NCBI RefSeq assembly: GCF_004359215.1
Contig: NC_090610.1
Coordinates: 13,300,509-13,339,104, forward strand
DNA from: Bremia lactucae
Taxonomy: Eukaryota; Oomycota; Peronosporomycetes; Peronosporales; Peronosporaceae
Reading direction: 5' to 3'
Length of the DNA: 38,596 nucleotides
The notes beneath the pieces are model-generated. The model did no database searches, was not told the DNA's origin, and worked only from the letters and a program-made list of their open reading frames with translations. This document shows, in pieces, positions 1 through 9,328 of this stretch (within the stretch, counting starts at the first letter, position 1; each line of letters opens with the position of its first letter). Position numbers and translations under genes: made by a program.

Positions 1-447
1 TTTTAAACCTGTTTGAACAGGTTCTCTAACACTTTCTCTAGGCATAATGCTAGGAGCTTTAACTTCAACTCTACTTTCTAATTTACTATTAATTTAACCT
101 TTTCCATGAATTGGTTGTCCTAAAGCGTCTACAACTCTTCCTAATACTTCAGGTCCGACTGGAACACCAACGATAGATCCAGTTCTTTTTACAAAAGTAC
201 CTTCTTGAATTTCCCTGTCATTTTTAAAAACAACAACTCCTACAACATCAGGTTCTAAGTTTAAAGCCATTCCTTTTATATTAGTATTATTAAATTCAAT
301 CATTTCTCCAGCTTGAATATTTGTTAAACCGTAACACCTGGCAATACCATCACTCATTGAAAGAACAATACCTGTTTCTTGTAAACTTTTTTCATCTTTA
401 TATTTGTTAATATTTGATTCCAGTATATATGATAATTCAATAGCCAT
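1..447 (-). pseudogene. atp1: Nuclear mitochondrial fragment: 5' part of atp1 (ATP synthase F1 alpha)
   Basis: The minus strand encodes the N-terminal part of the F1 ATP synthase alpha subunit, starting [12 protein letters not shown] at 447 and including [10 protein letters not shown] and [19 protein letters not shown]. After about 117 residues a TAA interrupts the frame near 94-96. The same frame then resumes as INSKLESRVEVKAP and PRESVREPVQTGL to the window edge, which is how intact alpha subunits continue. The DNA is strongly AT-rich, as is about 70 bp upstream (to roughly 516), unlike the sequence that follows. The subunit is mitochondrially encoded in oomycetes, so the stop codon and the nuclear retroelement neighbours point to a nuclear insertion of mtDNA rather than a working gene. 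The left end lies outside the window. A chimeric assembly join is the main alternative. Confidence 0.85.
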
Positions 448-885
448 AATGGTTATTAAATTATCATATTTTAAAATTATTATAAAATAATCTATATTTA
501 ATATATATTTTTTACCCCTCTAATAGTATCCAAGGGAGTTTCACTACAGTTAACGGTAAAATTACGCTAGTTTTTCAGAGATTCCATTTTTTTCTCACCA
601 ATCAGTACCAGTTTGGTGCCACTTGGAGATCATTAAATTATCACTTATTAAAAATATCACGATTTGATTGAAAGAGTGCAGTCGTTGCATGAGTGCGACA
701 AAGTAAACCCACCCTGTGCGTGATCTCAGTTATTAAAACGCAGCTAAGCTTAATATCTTGCTGTCAGATGAATAATGAGTCAGCCCTGGAGATCAGAGTT
801 ATCTCGAACAAGCGTTACATGATTTTCAGCATACAACCTGAACCTGAAGAGGTAAGAGATTGTGCGACGTTCCATGTATCAAAAC

Positions 886-1140
886 GCCATTGGATGTTTT
901 GGCTCTGGACTAAATGCTCTTTTAACAATCGATCTCCTGTGGATTGGGCCCATTGTCACTTATATCATTGCCGAAGAGCAGGTAGGCAGGAGATGCTTGC
1001 TGCTTAAGCTAAGGCTGACTTATTGCCTTTAGGGCGTGCGATTTATCTTCGCTTGTGCTTACCGAGATTGCTTTGGCAGCTTACATAGCTTCTCTATTTT
1101 AGCGGCGTGCTGCATACTTTACTGCTGTTCTAATTCGTAG
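886..1140 (+). other. Possible fragment of a spliced membrane-protein gene
   Basis: An open stretch at 886-981 encodes a hydrophobic helix-like peptide (LLTIDLLWIGPIVTYIIAEE). It ends CAG/GTAGG at a possible donor. A 51-bp GT-AG interval (982-1032) ends TTTAG, and the frame continues in phase to a TAG at 1140. Intron length and splice signals fit oomycete genes. No family is recognised and no upstream exon or start is convincing. It may be a gene relic or a chance arrangement. The rest of 517-1190 shows nothing recognisable. Confidence 0.2.
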
Positions 1141-1219
1141 CACCAGAAGTACTAAATCGTCAACTCTTTATCCAATTGGAGGTGACTGGTACGAGTCGGA
1201 GTCATAGTCCGCCGACTCG

Positions 1220-1659
1220 GTGACCACTGTTAAGGCCTTCGGTTCGCCCGGGGCCGAGTTTGCTAAACCTGTAGGTTCTGGCGTGACGCCCGTAGAATCG
1301 TTAGCAACATCGTTCGTTAGCGACATTGTTTATCACGCTGGAACCTCTTTTGTGGAGTCATCTCGTGATGACTCCACCGACGATGACAACTTTCGTGTTG
1401 CAAAATGGATCACCGGGAACATAGTGATCGCAAAATTAACTTCGATAAGAATGCTACTGGTGGTGCTAGCAAGCGTCACCAAGAACGAAGTGATCATAAA
1501 GATCACTTCGAGCATAATGTGTGCTCAAATACTAACATTAACCAATGGAAGAGGGACCGCAATGCGTTGCGGTTCGCTTCTACGAGCAACCTAATTCGTT
1601 GGTCTGATATGACGTACGAACGGTATAAAAACTCCTTGTACGACTGTTCCAGGCGATAA
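1220..1659 (+). pseudogene. Remnant of antisense ORF of family A' element
   Basis: Two overlapping plus-strand frames (1220-1594, 1405-1659) read as one protein with a frameshift. The first part is Ser/Thr/Asp-rich (VESSRDDSTDDDNF). The second is rich in His, Lys and Arg (KRHQERSDHKDHFEHN) and ends DCSRR at a TAA at 1657-1659. It lies beyond the chromodomain end of a minus-strand element, the place where families A, B and C carry their antisense frames. The acidic-then-basic layout fits, but sequence similarity to those is not evident. It could be an accidental open frame. Confidence 0.35.
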
Positions 1660-2059
1660 AGCCTGATGAGGATAAAACCAGCTCTTCATCGATGTCTTTT
1701 TTCGGCATCGATGGTATACTAGTAAGCGTGCCAAGGATGTGACTCCCTTGTTTCAAGATTAGAAAACGCATTCATCATGTGCAAAGCGCAAATCGCGAGG
1801 CTTGGCTTGACAAACTGGTCACTTAACGTTTAACAGTGTTAGAGTCGTCCCGTAGCCATAAGCTGCACCGTTTGTCTAAATAGGTAGAGTTACCTTGCCT
1901 CTCGTGGGAGGACTCATGTCCCAGCTGTTTTAAGGTTGCAGGACATGCCCCTAAGGAGGCGTACTCCCTGAAAAAGGTCATCTCACGACAGGCGAGAAGG
2001 GATTGCGAACTTACCATTCTTTTATGAGCGTAGAGTTCTCCGATGGACTCTTTAAAGGA

Positions 2060-2200
2060 AGAGGTGGGGTCTGATCGTACTGTCGAACGAGACCCGGGAC
2101 GTCCACTATTCGTTGGGAACAAGGTTCCCAGCTATGCGAGGGTGAACAACCGCGCCAACAAACGAGATAGATCGTTCGGAATTCTTTTCATCTCGCGGTG
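2060..2200 (-). pseudogene. Chromodomain at the C-terminus of pol, family A'
   Basis: Reading the minus strand from about 2200 gives a chromodomain-like string with YLVCWRGCSPSHSWEPCSQR followed by IVDVPGLVRQYDQ. This matches the typical YLVRWRGYPPSHDSWEPRSQL of chromovirus integrases, and copy A3 (34676-34957) has the same block. In chromoviruses this domain directs integration to marked chromatin. Cys replacements and neighbouring stops indicate decay. The opposite strand of the adjoining 2200-2390 resembles the coiled-coil antisense frame of A3 (REDVDHERFCR versus MEEGLDHERGKRRS). Confidence 0.7.
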
Positions 2201-2384
2201 GTTCAAGAACGTTTGACTGGAAAGATTTTCACTGCTCGAGTCCGTCAATGCAATATGAAGGGGGGGGGTCAGGTTCGCCTTACTCGTCGAACCCCAATCA
2301 TCACGATGATCGAGATCGATCCTCCGGCGTCTGCGGGAGGACGTTGATCATGAACGTTTCTGTCGTCATGACTGTCATGCACCC

Positions 2385-3170
2385 AAATCCACTAGAAGGG
2401 TCTTCACCTAGTCATAGCCTCGTACTTGAGCACTATTGACCAGCAGGGTTGAGGTCTGAAATTTCGAGACCTCAGGGACTACGTTACCCATTTGTTCCAC
2501 AACTCTGAACTTAGGGGTAGCTTCAGAGTCAGCGTCAGTAAGGCTTCCCGCCCCTACTGCGCTCCTGCATTCCCGACCCCTCAGTAGTCGATGCAAAACT
2601 CGTGCGTCTCGCACGCTGGTTCTTGCCATCGCACTTCGGGTAGGGAGTCCTCTTGCTGGGCGTCTTCGCCCCAGCAGGGAGCCTGGCATAGCAGCAAGCC
2701 ATCGTATGGCCACGCTTGCCGCATTTGTAACAGACAACGTCTGCATTGCCTAACTTTATGGGAGTGGCATCTGACCTCTCGGCCGACGGCTTAAACCAAG
2801 CTGTCGCCAAGGCACTGTTGTATAATTGCTCTTCAACCAAGGCAATTTGGATTGCCTCTTCCATCCGACGGCACCTTTTTGAAAAGGGCCTTTCGCGATG
2901 GGCCATGCCGTAGTCCGTTCATAAACGTGGGCACCTTAATGTGCTTCGAAATCGGACCTACGGTAATGGACGCCGACAGCGAGCGCATCTCTTGCACATA
3001 CTCTTCGGTCGCAATATTCTTCGGTCGACAATGCTTGTCGCGGACGGTTGCAAGATCGAGCGCAAATTGCGGTCAATCAACTGTCGAACGAGCAGGTGCA
3101 TCAAATCCTTCGCGACAATCTGGTGACAGCTCGTCACGAGATATTATTTTCGAAGAATAAATTAAAGCGT
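2385..3170 (-). pseudogene. Ty3/gypsy gag with zinc knuckle and start of protease
   Basis: The minus strand reads as the C-terminal half of a gypsy gag: RDKHCRPKNIATEEYVQEMR, then ISKHIKVPTFMNGLRHGPSR, then MEEAIQIALVEEQ. A CCHC knuckle follows (CYKCGKRGHTMACC, spacing C-x2-C-x4-H-x4-C), then a tail leading to TSTLLVNSAQVRGYD and LLVDLGA. The last resembles the start of a retroviral-type aspartic protease, with the catalytic DSG changed to DLG. Gag packages the element RNA. Several frameshifts are needed. On the minus strand it is followed directly by chromodomain sequence, so protease through integrase is missing at this join. Plus-strand frames over the same interval are shadows of this gag. 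Confidence 0.75.
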
Positions 3171-3179
3171 TTGGCTCGA

Positions 3180-3490
3180 GAGTTTTAGTCTCTACCCCGG
3201 ACCATCAGCCTTTGCGGGATACCTTGGGCGATTCCGGTGTTATTCGGAGCCGAAAGAAGCCTCCCACTGGTAGTGCGGGGCGGAGACGTCCGACGTAAAA
3301 CGTAAAATGGGTATGCATCCTACAAGGCAGCTCGATCGTGTGTGCATTGCCTTGGCGGTGCAGTACACGGAAGGGGTCGATATACTTGGTCTGTAATTTT
3401 ATTACTGCCCAAATTCGTCACGACATGTTTAGGTAGATTAAATGTAGAGAAGAGGGCTAGATTATTAATTTAACAATAAAATAATGTTTG
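3180..3490 (-). pseudogene. Integrase C-terminal segment, family A'
   Basis: A minus-strand frame around 3300 contains FYVGRLRPAPHYQWEASFG, equivalent to FYVGRLRLCHQYAASSEDG in copy A3 (35314-35580), the segment after the PKFIGPF motif of gypsy integrases. Frames are interrupted. On the opposite strand the same bases encode IRSRKKPPTGSAGRRRPT before a TAA. This parallels VRPRKKPRTDGTGGDDQRKT before a TAG in A3, the proposed C-terminus of the antisense protein. Confidence 0.55.
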
Positions 3491-3989
3491 CTCTTCCATT
3501 TTTATCAGAATTCCGTTTCTGTCGATGCGCCGAACTAGCGTTGGAATTCTGCACGAAACGGACCACTGCTTCTCGAGCCAGCGAAATTGTCCTGCTGACT
3601 CGTTATTTTTGTTTCCAGTGCGCCCAGTGCTTCCAGTGCTTCCAGTCCGCACTGCGGAGATCAAATTCTCCTTTTAGTGAGAGCTTCATTGCTGTCACTG
3701 CTTTTGCTCGTGTCGATGCTGAGTATATCAGCATCGTATTACTAAATCAACAATAGTCTTAGTGCTACTACTAAGTTTGTCTTCTTTAATGTTGAACGAG
3801 TCAACATAAGAATCTTTCACATTGACTGTTGAATCGTTGCGTGATGCGAAAGAGCAAAATTGGACTTTGCTCGAGCGTGTCCTTCCCCCCGTTAAATAAG
3901 GTGACTCTCAAACAAGGTGGGTATACGTGGATGGCGTAAGCCATTCACGAAAAACGGTGTATGCTTTCTTGATGCATGCACCAAATTGT

Positions 3990-4460
3990 TTATGGCAAAT
4001 TTTCCCATCGGCAGGAACTCACTTTAACTCGGAAACGAGTGGACGTATCCACGAAGTATCTCTTTGAGGGCACAATCTGTACGTTCTGTCTGACCATCTG
4101 TTTCAGGATGGTCAGAAGTTGACAATTTTGCTGTGTTCCGAGTGATTTGAAATCAGATTGCCAAAACTCCGCCGTGAGCCGGGGATCTTGATCCAAATCG
4201 GTTCAGGGGGTAACCGATGGAGTCGAAATATCCTTTCAACAAGACACGAGAACAGCTTCGGCTGTAATCTACTTCGGGACTGCAGCAAAATAAACCATCT
4301 TGCTGAAACGATCAACAAATATATGAATACCATTATTCTTGTAAGCGTTTCTGGCAAAAGAAACGCTTACAAGAATAATGGTATTCATATATTTGTTGAT
4401 CGTTTCAGCAAGATGGTTCATTTGAAGACGCAGTCTATAAACACGGACTGCCAACACTCT
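3990..4460 (-). pseudogene. Integrase catalytic core, family A' (interrupted by a palindrome)
   Basis: Minus-strand frames give NNGIHIFVDRFSKMVYFAAV and [20 protein letters not shown]. These match the integrase core of A3 (ILVFVDRFSKMVHLAAVPES, SDRDPRFTAEFWESVFQSLG). The integrase inserts element cDNA into the chromosome using a D,D-35-E triad; the second Asp block is visible here. The segment upstream of NNGIHIF is replaced by an inverted copy of itself (4293-4418), so the core could not be translated intact. Confidence 0.7.
4293..4418. repeat. Perfect 60-bp inverted repeat with 6-bp loop
   Basis: Bases 4293-4352 and 4359-4418 are exact reverse complements, separated by GGCAAA. The left arm is the genuine integrase coding sequence, read on the minus strand. 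The right arm is an inverted duplicate of it that overwrites the neighbouring integrase codons. This is the signature of a template switch to the opposite strand during replication, reverse transcription or repair. A palindromic cloning or assembly artefact is possible. Confidence 0.95.
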
Positions 4461-4792
4461 GCCGGAACAAGCAGAGGTTGTAACGGAGCACGGGATAAAG
4501 TACTAGGCTTTTTACCCGTTGACAAGCTTCGCAAGCACGTATGTTCTTGCGGACGAATCCATACTGGCATGACCAGTAGAAGTCGCGGCTTATCGTGAGA
4601 TAAGTTTTATCCCGTCCGAGATGCCCACTTATTGTTACTCATACATGGTGTGATATCGCATATCATACCGAATTGGACTGACGACACGAGATGTGTCGCC
4701 ATCAATGGCTGTATGATACAGTAGGCATTGCGAGATATGTATCGATCTGATGAAGATCGATATAAGTTCGACAATCCCTTTGAGGATTGTCG

Positions 4793-5390
4793 TTACGGAT
4801 TTCTGAGGTGATCCATCAGTCTTTTAAGAGACTTATCGTCTTCATAGGCTCTTCTTACGTCGTCAATTAATGTCAACGACGGAGAACATATTGTTGAACT
4901 AGTGCGCTTTTCCTCACTGTTGATTAGCGCAGCCGGCTGGAAATCAGGCCGGCGCGAAAGGGCATTGGCGACGATGTAAAGTCGTCCTGATTTATATTCC
5001 ATCGAAAATAATAATTCGTGAACAAGACAGCCACTTCGCCATTCTTTGCAAGAGGTTTTGGACTGTTTGCGACTGTGCGTAAAGATGCATGGTTTGTCAT
5101 AAACAATGAATGGTGTATCAGCACTATAAGCTTAAATTTAATGTCAAAAAGTTCCTTGTCATGCACTGGAAACGCTCAGAGTGTTAAAGCTGACGCGACT
5201 GATAGCAGACGTCGCGCTCTGCGCTGTCTGTGTGATATTGCATTAACGTGCAACCGATTGCGATATCACGGGCGTCGCAGACACATGAGATGGTCTGTCT
5301 TAATCTGCAATCGCCAAGACCGGCGATTGAATCAAGCTTTTCTTGATACTTTCAGGAAGTCGCTGTAAATCAGCGTTTTATGACCACCTG
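4793..5390 (-). pseudogene. RNase H and linker of family A' pol
   Basis: Minus-strand frames contain NHASLRTVANSPKP and EYKSGRLYIVANALSRRPDF, the end of the gypsy RNase H domain (compare KYKPGKQNALADALSRRPDN in family B). A linker follows with IDDVRRAYEDDKSLKRLMDH, ahead of the integrase zinc-binding region. RNase H degrades the RNA strand of the cDNA hybrid. Frames are broken around 5000. Short hairpins at 4741-4761 and 4770-4791 lie just downstream. Confidence 0.7.
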
Positions 5391-5394
5391 ACAT

Positions 5395-6064
5395 ACTGCT
5401 TAAACAAACAAGAATGAATATACTGTCATTTCGGCAAAGTCGTGCGAGTACTTATGAAAAAGGCGCTAGGCCGAAGAATTTCGAAGTAGTTTCACATCGA
5501 CCGGCACAGGCCAGTCGGTGGTCGCCTTGACCTTTTAAGGATCAGGAGGTACACCGTGTTTACCCGATTTGCACCCAAGAAGTGTTTTGATTCAGCGAAC
5601 ATTCACTTCTTTAAAATTTGCATACAACTTCTGCTCGCACATAAGTGTAACAACCTTCCGGATGTGGGACGTTGTACTTCAACGTCAGACTTTCCGTTTG
5701 GGCTCGGCTACGATCGAAGACATCATTGAAATAAATCGGTGCACCGATCTCAACAAATTTGTAACACTTGTAGAATGTGCAGGAGCGTTACTAAGTTCCT
5801 TTGGTACAACTAGCCATCCCCAAGGGATACCGCATAAGGTGCTTACCACCGCGAACGGTTATCCTATTCACGCTTGAGAGTTTGATAGAATCCATCAGCC
5901 ATATCCATTGAAGAAGAGATGGTATTTCATGACATACCATCTATGATGTTACATTCTATCTCGGTATCGACGTTTGAGCCGGCACCGTTACAGTATTCAA
6001 CTTGTCAAATGCATGCATATTCCGCCATCCTCCTGTGGCGTTAACCACACAGAAAGTCGACGAG
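5395..6064 (-). pseudogene. Reverse transcriptase remnant, family A'
   Basis: The minus strand around 5930-5870 contains SSMDMADGFYQ-type sequence, equivalent to FSSMDLMNGFYQ in A3. The HPQGIP region near 5830 corresponds to the MPQGLSNAPATFNR block. The alignment with 37560-38060 can be followed by eye, including IPPSSCGV/RHPPVAFR-type stretches on the other strand. No uninterrupted frame longer than about 100 residues remains. The element is cut at 6064, where a plus-strand integrase begins. Confidence 0.6.
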
Positions 6065-6600
6065 CTATGTATAGAGGTGTAACGGACCGGGATCCACGTT
6101 TTACGTCTGGTTTTTGGCAACATGTGCTCGAGCTGCTAGGTAGCAAGCTCCACATGTCGCCGCAGATCATCCCCAGTCCAATGGCCAAACAGAACGTGCC
6201 AATCGGGTCGTGGCGGATGTCTTGCGCACTATAACAACTCCCAAAGAGTGGAGCAAGCAATTGCCCTTTGTGGAATCGCTATAAATAACAGTGTCCACGC
6301 CAGTACGGGATGAGACACCGTTTTATATTAACGGATTGCGCCATCCTCCGCGTGCACTGATGAATGCGGGTGGAAATTAAGGCTTCCGTGTTGGAAGTTG
6401 CTTGCCCACCGCTCCGTGAGGCAAAAGTATCAGATCCTCGTCCAATGCAAAGGTTATTCGAAGAGTTTCGACGCTTGGTAAACGATGGATACCCTACGTA
6501 TTGATGTGCCCGGCTTGGTGGCTGCCTATGAAAGGAGCACCAGCTGAAGCATCTTCGCTAGTCTCAAATGGACTTGCAGAAGCAGCGTTGTGAGTTACCG
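6065..6600 (+). pseudogene. Integrase core joined to chromodomain, element C1
   Basis: The plus strand reads VTDRDPRFTSGFWQHVLELL and then, after a frameshift, ADHPQSNGQTERANRVVADV, KEWSKQLPFVE and FYINGLRHPPRALMN. This is the core with the second Asp and the Glu of the D,D-E triad. It then jumps directly to chromodomain sequence (near 6400-6590), skipping the PRFIGPF/FYVGRL C-terminal segment present in C2. The copy therefore carries an internal deletion as well as stops. Confidence 0.75.
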
Positions 6601-6639
6601 CCCATGATTTCTTTCACGCGCAAGCGGGCAAAATAGGGT

Positions 6640-7798
6640 AACAGTACCGCCCATGATTTCTTTCACACGCAAGCGGGCGAAATTAATTCACTGCGACCGC
6701 TGTTTCATCGCATCGGAATGCTCATGAATGCGGCGCGAGAATTCCGTCTCGAATTGGTCGGGCGTTTCATTGGAACGCAACACGACCGGGATCGAAAAAA
6801 TACGCCCAAGCGATTTTCCCTGAGCCCTCATGACTTAAAGATGCCATAATTATTATGTGCGTCTAGAAGTGCGCGCTCTAGGAGCGACGCTCTTGGCCCG
6901 TTTAAACGAGGCTATTTAGAAGGAGGGGGCATCGGGGATATGCCACCTGTCACATAGCCACGTTCAAAACGACTGGCTTGTAACACCGACTGAGCACCAT
7001 CACGTGTCGTCGGCGAAGCCAAACGTTCAGGATCCTATATCAGAACCATTATGAATAAGGGTTAAGCGGAAGAAGTTGTGGTTCTACCCAATGGAGTAGC
7101 AGCTGCGCCTCTATGGGCAGCGCTCTAATTAACCATCGCTGCGCTATCCAGCGCAGACGACGAGACAGCATTCGTAAATGTTGCTGTCTCCATGTTGTGA
7201 GCCATGAGAGAAGTTTGGATGGGCAATAATGCGTCACATAGCCACGTTCAAAACGACTGGCCTGTAACACCGACTGAGCACCATCACGTGTCATCGGCGA
7301 AGCCAAACGTTCAGGCTCCTGTATCAGAACCATTATGAATAAGGGTTAAGCAGAAGTCGTTGTGGTTCTACCCAACGGAGTAGCAGCTGCGCCTCTATGG
7401 GCAGTGCTCTCATTAACCATCGCTGCGCTATCCAGCGCAGATGACGAGACAGCATTCGTAAATGTTGCTGTCTCCATGTTGTGAGCCATGAGAGAAGTTT
7501 GGATGGGCAATAATGCGCCATCATCCTTCCTCATGAGCTCGTTGTCCGCATCACTACCATGAGGTGACGGCAACGGTGTCGACTCATTGTAGTCGACAAT
7601 GAGCGACGGATCAACATCATCACTGTTTGAGTGGGATCGATCCTTAAGCCCCGTTAACGCGACAGCAGCAGTAGCTGTCGGCGTTTCGACTAAGGCATTG
7701 GACGCTGCCGGCGTGTTAACGCGGCGCGTGTGCTTAGCGCGAGGTCGAGTGAGTGTCTTTGCAGACGGCCCACCAACGTGGCCCCGTTTCGGTGGCAT
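6640..7798 (-). pseudogene. Antisense ORF of element C1 (MPPKRG-type protein)
   Basis: A minus-strand frame starts with ATG at 7798, 132 bp inside the LTR, and runs 150 residues to 7346: MPPKRGHVGGPSAKTLTRPR, a Thr/Ala-rich stretch, DPSLIVDYNESTPLPSPHGS, DADNELMRKDDGALLPI, then TFTNAVSSSALDSAA. A 284-bp duplication and shifts break it. The sequence resumes with QEPERLASPMTRDGAQ, SVLQASRFERGYVT and, further on, a basic Trp-containing segment shared with C2. It lies opposite to pol, after the chromodomain. No known family is recognised. It is not a sense gag of a neighbouring element, because the adjacent LTR is shared with the plus-strand pol and C2 repeats the whole arrangement. Confidence 0.6.
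6950..7517. repeat. 284-bp tandem duplication
   Basis: 6950-7233 and 7234-7517 are near-identical direct copies, both starting TCACATAGCCACGTTC and ending GGGCAATAATGCG. C2 has only one copy. Because 284 is not a multiple of 3, the duplication shifts the antisense frame. A few single-base differences separate the copies. Confidence 0.95.
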
Positions 7799-7930
7799 CT
7801 TTGGCGCCGTGTATGTTAATACAGGTCGCTGGAGTGATTGAGTGAACTAGCGGCGCGTAAAGCTGCTCGCAGTTTCTCGCTCCTCTTTGACGAATTTAAA
7901 ATGTAAATTCGTTCTTTATGAAATAGATGG

Positions 7931-8450
7931 TGTAACGGGCTAAATTTGCCCTAATTTACACAGTCCCCGTTAAGTACACTTGGTGTACTTAAGGGGATGG
8001 CCAATTACTTAAATAAAGTTATTAGACTCAGCCCTCGGGTGTGGTTCACATTTGTGACCAACCCTTGAGTATGTGATGCGCGTAGGTGCATTCACATTAG
8101 GAGGGATAACGCCTAGCGTCATCCGTTACTCGAGGTATCTAAGAGAGATATGCTCGCAATACATATTAGTGTTATCGATACAGATGACATTTTGATTGGT
8201 GAAAAAAGGTATATTTATTTAAATGCGATTAAATATAAATCAGTCTGAAAACTACTTTCTACTTAGTAAGTGCGCACGAGGAGCCGGATTACCGCTCCCG
8301 TAACGAATTTTTACTAATGTACTTAGTGCTCTGGCTGAGGTCGCTAAGGCGCCCACCACAATTACCTCACTTTACGCAAGTGAAGCAGGTTTAATCGCTA
8401 GGGTGTGTGTCTAAGTAGAGCGTGGCCGCATTACGACGTGCCCGCCAACA
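7931..8450 (+). repeat. LTR, family C (copy C1, 3' LTR)
   Basis: It runs from TGTAACGGGCTAAATTTGCC to CGTGCCCGCCAACA, about 520 bp, and is matched along its length by 11148-11682. It starts TG and ends CA. It is the 3' LTR of a plus-strand element, as pol lies to its left. The purine tract expected just before it is eroded here (GAAATAGATGG) but intact in C2. Confidence 0.8.
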
Positions 8451-9143
8451 CCTCCGACACTGCACTACCTTGTTTTCTCTTTGTCTATCAAGGATTCTGC
8501 ACAGCGCAAGCTGTCTTTGGCCACAGTGACTGGATATATTCAATTTCCAGCCGCCCCCCGTGGGGTCGTTGTGCCCACGGTAATTTTGAAACTTTTCGGG
8601 TTCGGGCCCGAGACAAGGCAGTTTACCTATCGTGTCACGCTGTGCGACACGACGTAGCAGCTCCCTTTCCAGCTCCCGGGTCGCCCTTTCCACTTCCCGG
8701 CGCCGGACCCAGGGGTGGTACTAGCTGAGGTTTCCATTCATGTTAGACCCGTCACCCACCCAGGGACTGCCCAGATAGGAGGCTGCTTAACAATCACAAT
8801 TATCTCGACCCCGTAACCCCTACGCTGCCGACCTTGGTGGTCACATGATGTGGGCTCAGTAGAACCCTAAATGGTTAGTCTTGTGAATGGATTATATGCT
8901 ATCCTTGACGAATTATCATCACGACAGGCGATAACGAACTCGTCGACAAAAGAAATAAGCTTAATAGCTCTTTTGAATTGCATATACCGCAAATATGGTC
9001 AGACGACCAATGGAGTTTACGCAACAATTACCAATAGATTTCGGCACGCTGTAGGTAGTCAGCTACTGTTACAGACGCTCGGTCGATCGATAACTATGGG
9101 CCGACACAAGGTATGTAGTTATAAAAATAAAGAAGCTGCTATG
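8451..9143. other. Unassigned interval
   Basis: No gene or repeat is recognised with confidence. A 100-residue minus-strand frame (8693-8391) begins with a charged helix (ERATRELERELLRRVAQRDT) and could be a worn retroelement piece. A plus-strand frame from 8871 (MVSLVNGLYAILDELSS) has no recognised family and runs into the assembly gap. Confidence 0.4.
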
Positions 9144-9228
9144 TGTAACGGGGCACTGCGACTTGTACTGTTTCAGTACAAGTCCACTTCACACTGCTTC
9201 AGATGTGAGTGGTGCCTCTCGTTAGGTG
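9144..9228 (-). repeat. LTR fragment, family A, cut by assembly gap
   Basis: TGTAACGGGGCACTGCGACT onward matches the first 85 bp of the LTR at 28730. The remainder is lost in the run of N. The strand follows the orientation convention of A1 and A3. Confidence 0.8.
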
Positions 9229-9328
9229 NNNNNNNNNNNNNNNNNNNNNNNNNNNNNNNNNNNNNNNNNNNNNNNNNNNNNNNNNNNNNNNNNNNNNNNN
9301 NNNNNNNNNNNNNNNNNNNNNNNNNNNN
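9229..9328. other. Assembly gap of exactly 100 N
   Basis: One hundred N, the conventional size for a gap of unknown length. The sequences on either side belong to different retroelement families, so the true distance and even the adjacency are uncertain. Frames spanning the gap are meaningless. Confidence 0.99.

Larger units (their letters stand above)
1190..6064 (-). mobile_element. Rearranged Ty3/gypsy chromovirus, family A' (degenerate)
   Basis: On the minus strand, pieces of reverse transcriptase (near 6060-5395), RNase H (near 5390-4793), integrase (near 4460-3180), a gag-protease fragment (3170-2385) and a chromodomain (near 2200-2060) follow one another. They are followed by a region with an opposite-strand reading frame (1220-1659). 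Nucleotide sequence around 2030-2200 and 3240-3400 is alignable by eye with 34660-34840 and 35400-35560 of copy A3, so this is a diverged relative of family A. Gag lying downstream of integrase shows that the copy is rearranged or composite. No LTR is recognised on its left. The right edge abuts a plus-strand integrase at 6065. All frames contain stops and shifts. Confidence 0.75.
6065..8450 (+). mobile_element. 3' part of Ty3/gypsy chromovirus, family C copy C1
   Basis: In plus orientation this holds an integrase core fragment, a chromodomain-like segment, about 1.2 kb carrying a long minus-strand frame, and an LTR at 7931-8450. The order matches copy C2 (9329-11682), with which 6360-8450 is alignable throughout by eye. 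Gag, protease, reverse transcriptase and the integrase C-terminus are missing. The 5' edge abuts the oppositely oriented family A' element. Confidence 0.75.

Noticed and set aside
2852..3160. Plus-strand frame with a helical coiled-coil look (QDRAQIAVNQLSNEQVHQIL)
   Set aside because: It lies exactly opposite a clear gag (ISKHIKVPTFMNGLRHGP, CCHC knuckle) on the minus strand, so it is a shadow. It was not counted as support for the antisense gene.
6590..7800. Reading the MPPKRG frame as a sense gag of a minus-strand element with the LTR as 5' LTR
   Set aside because: The polypurine tract lies at the inner edge of the LTR (clear in C2) and pol of the same copies is on the plus strand, so the LTR is a 3' LTR.
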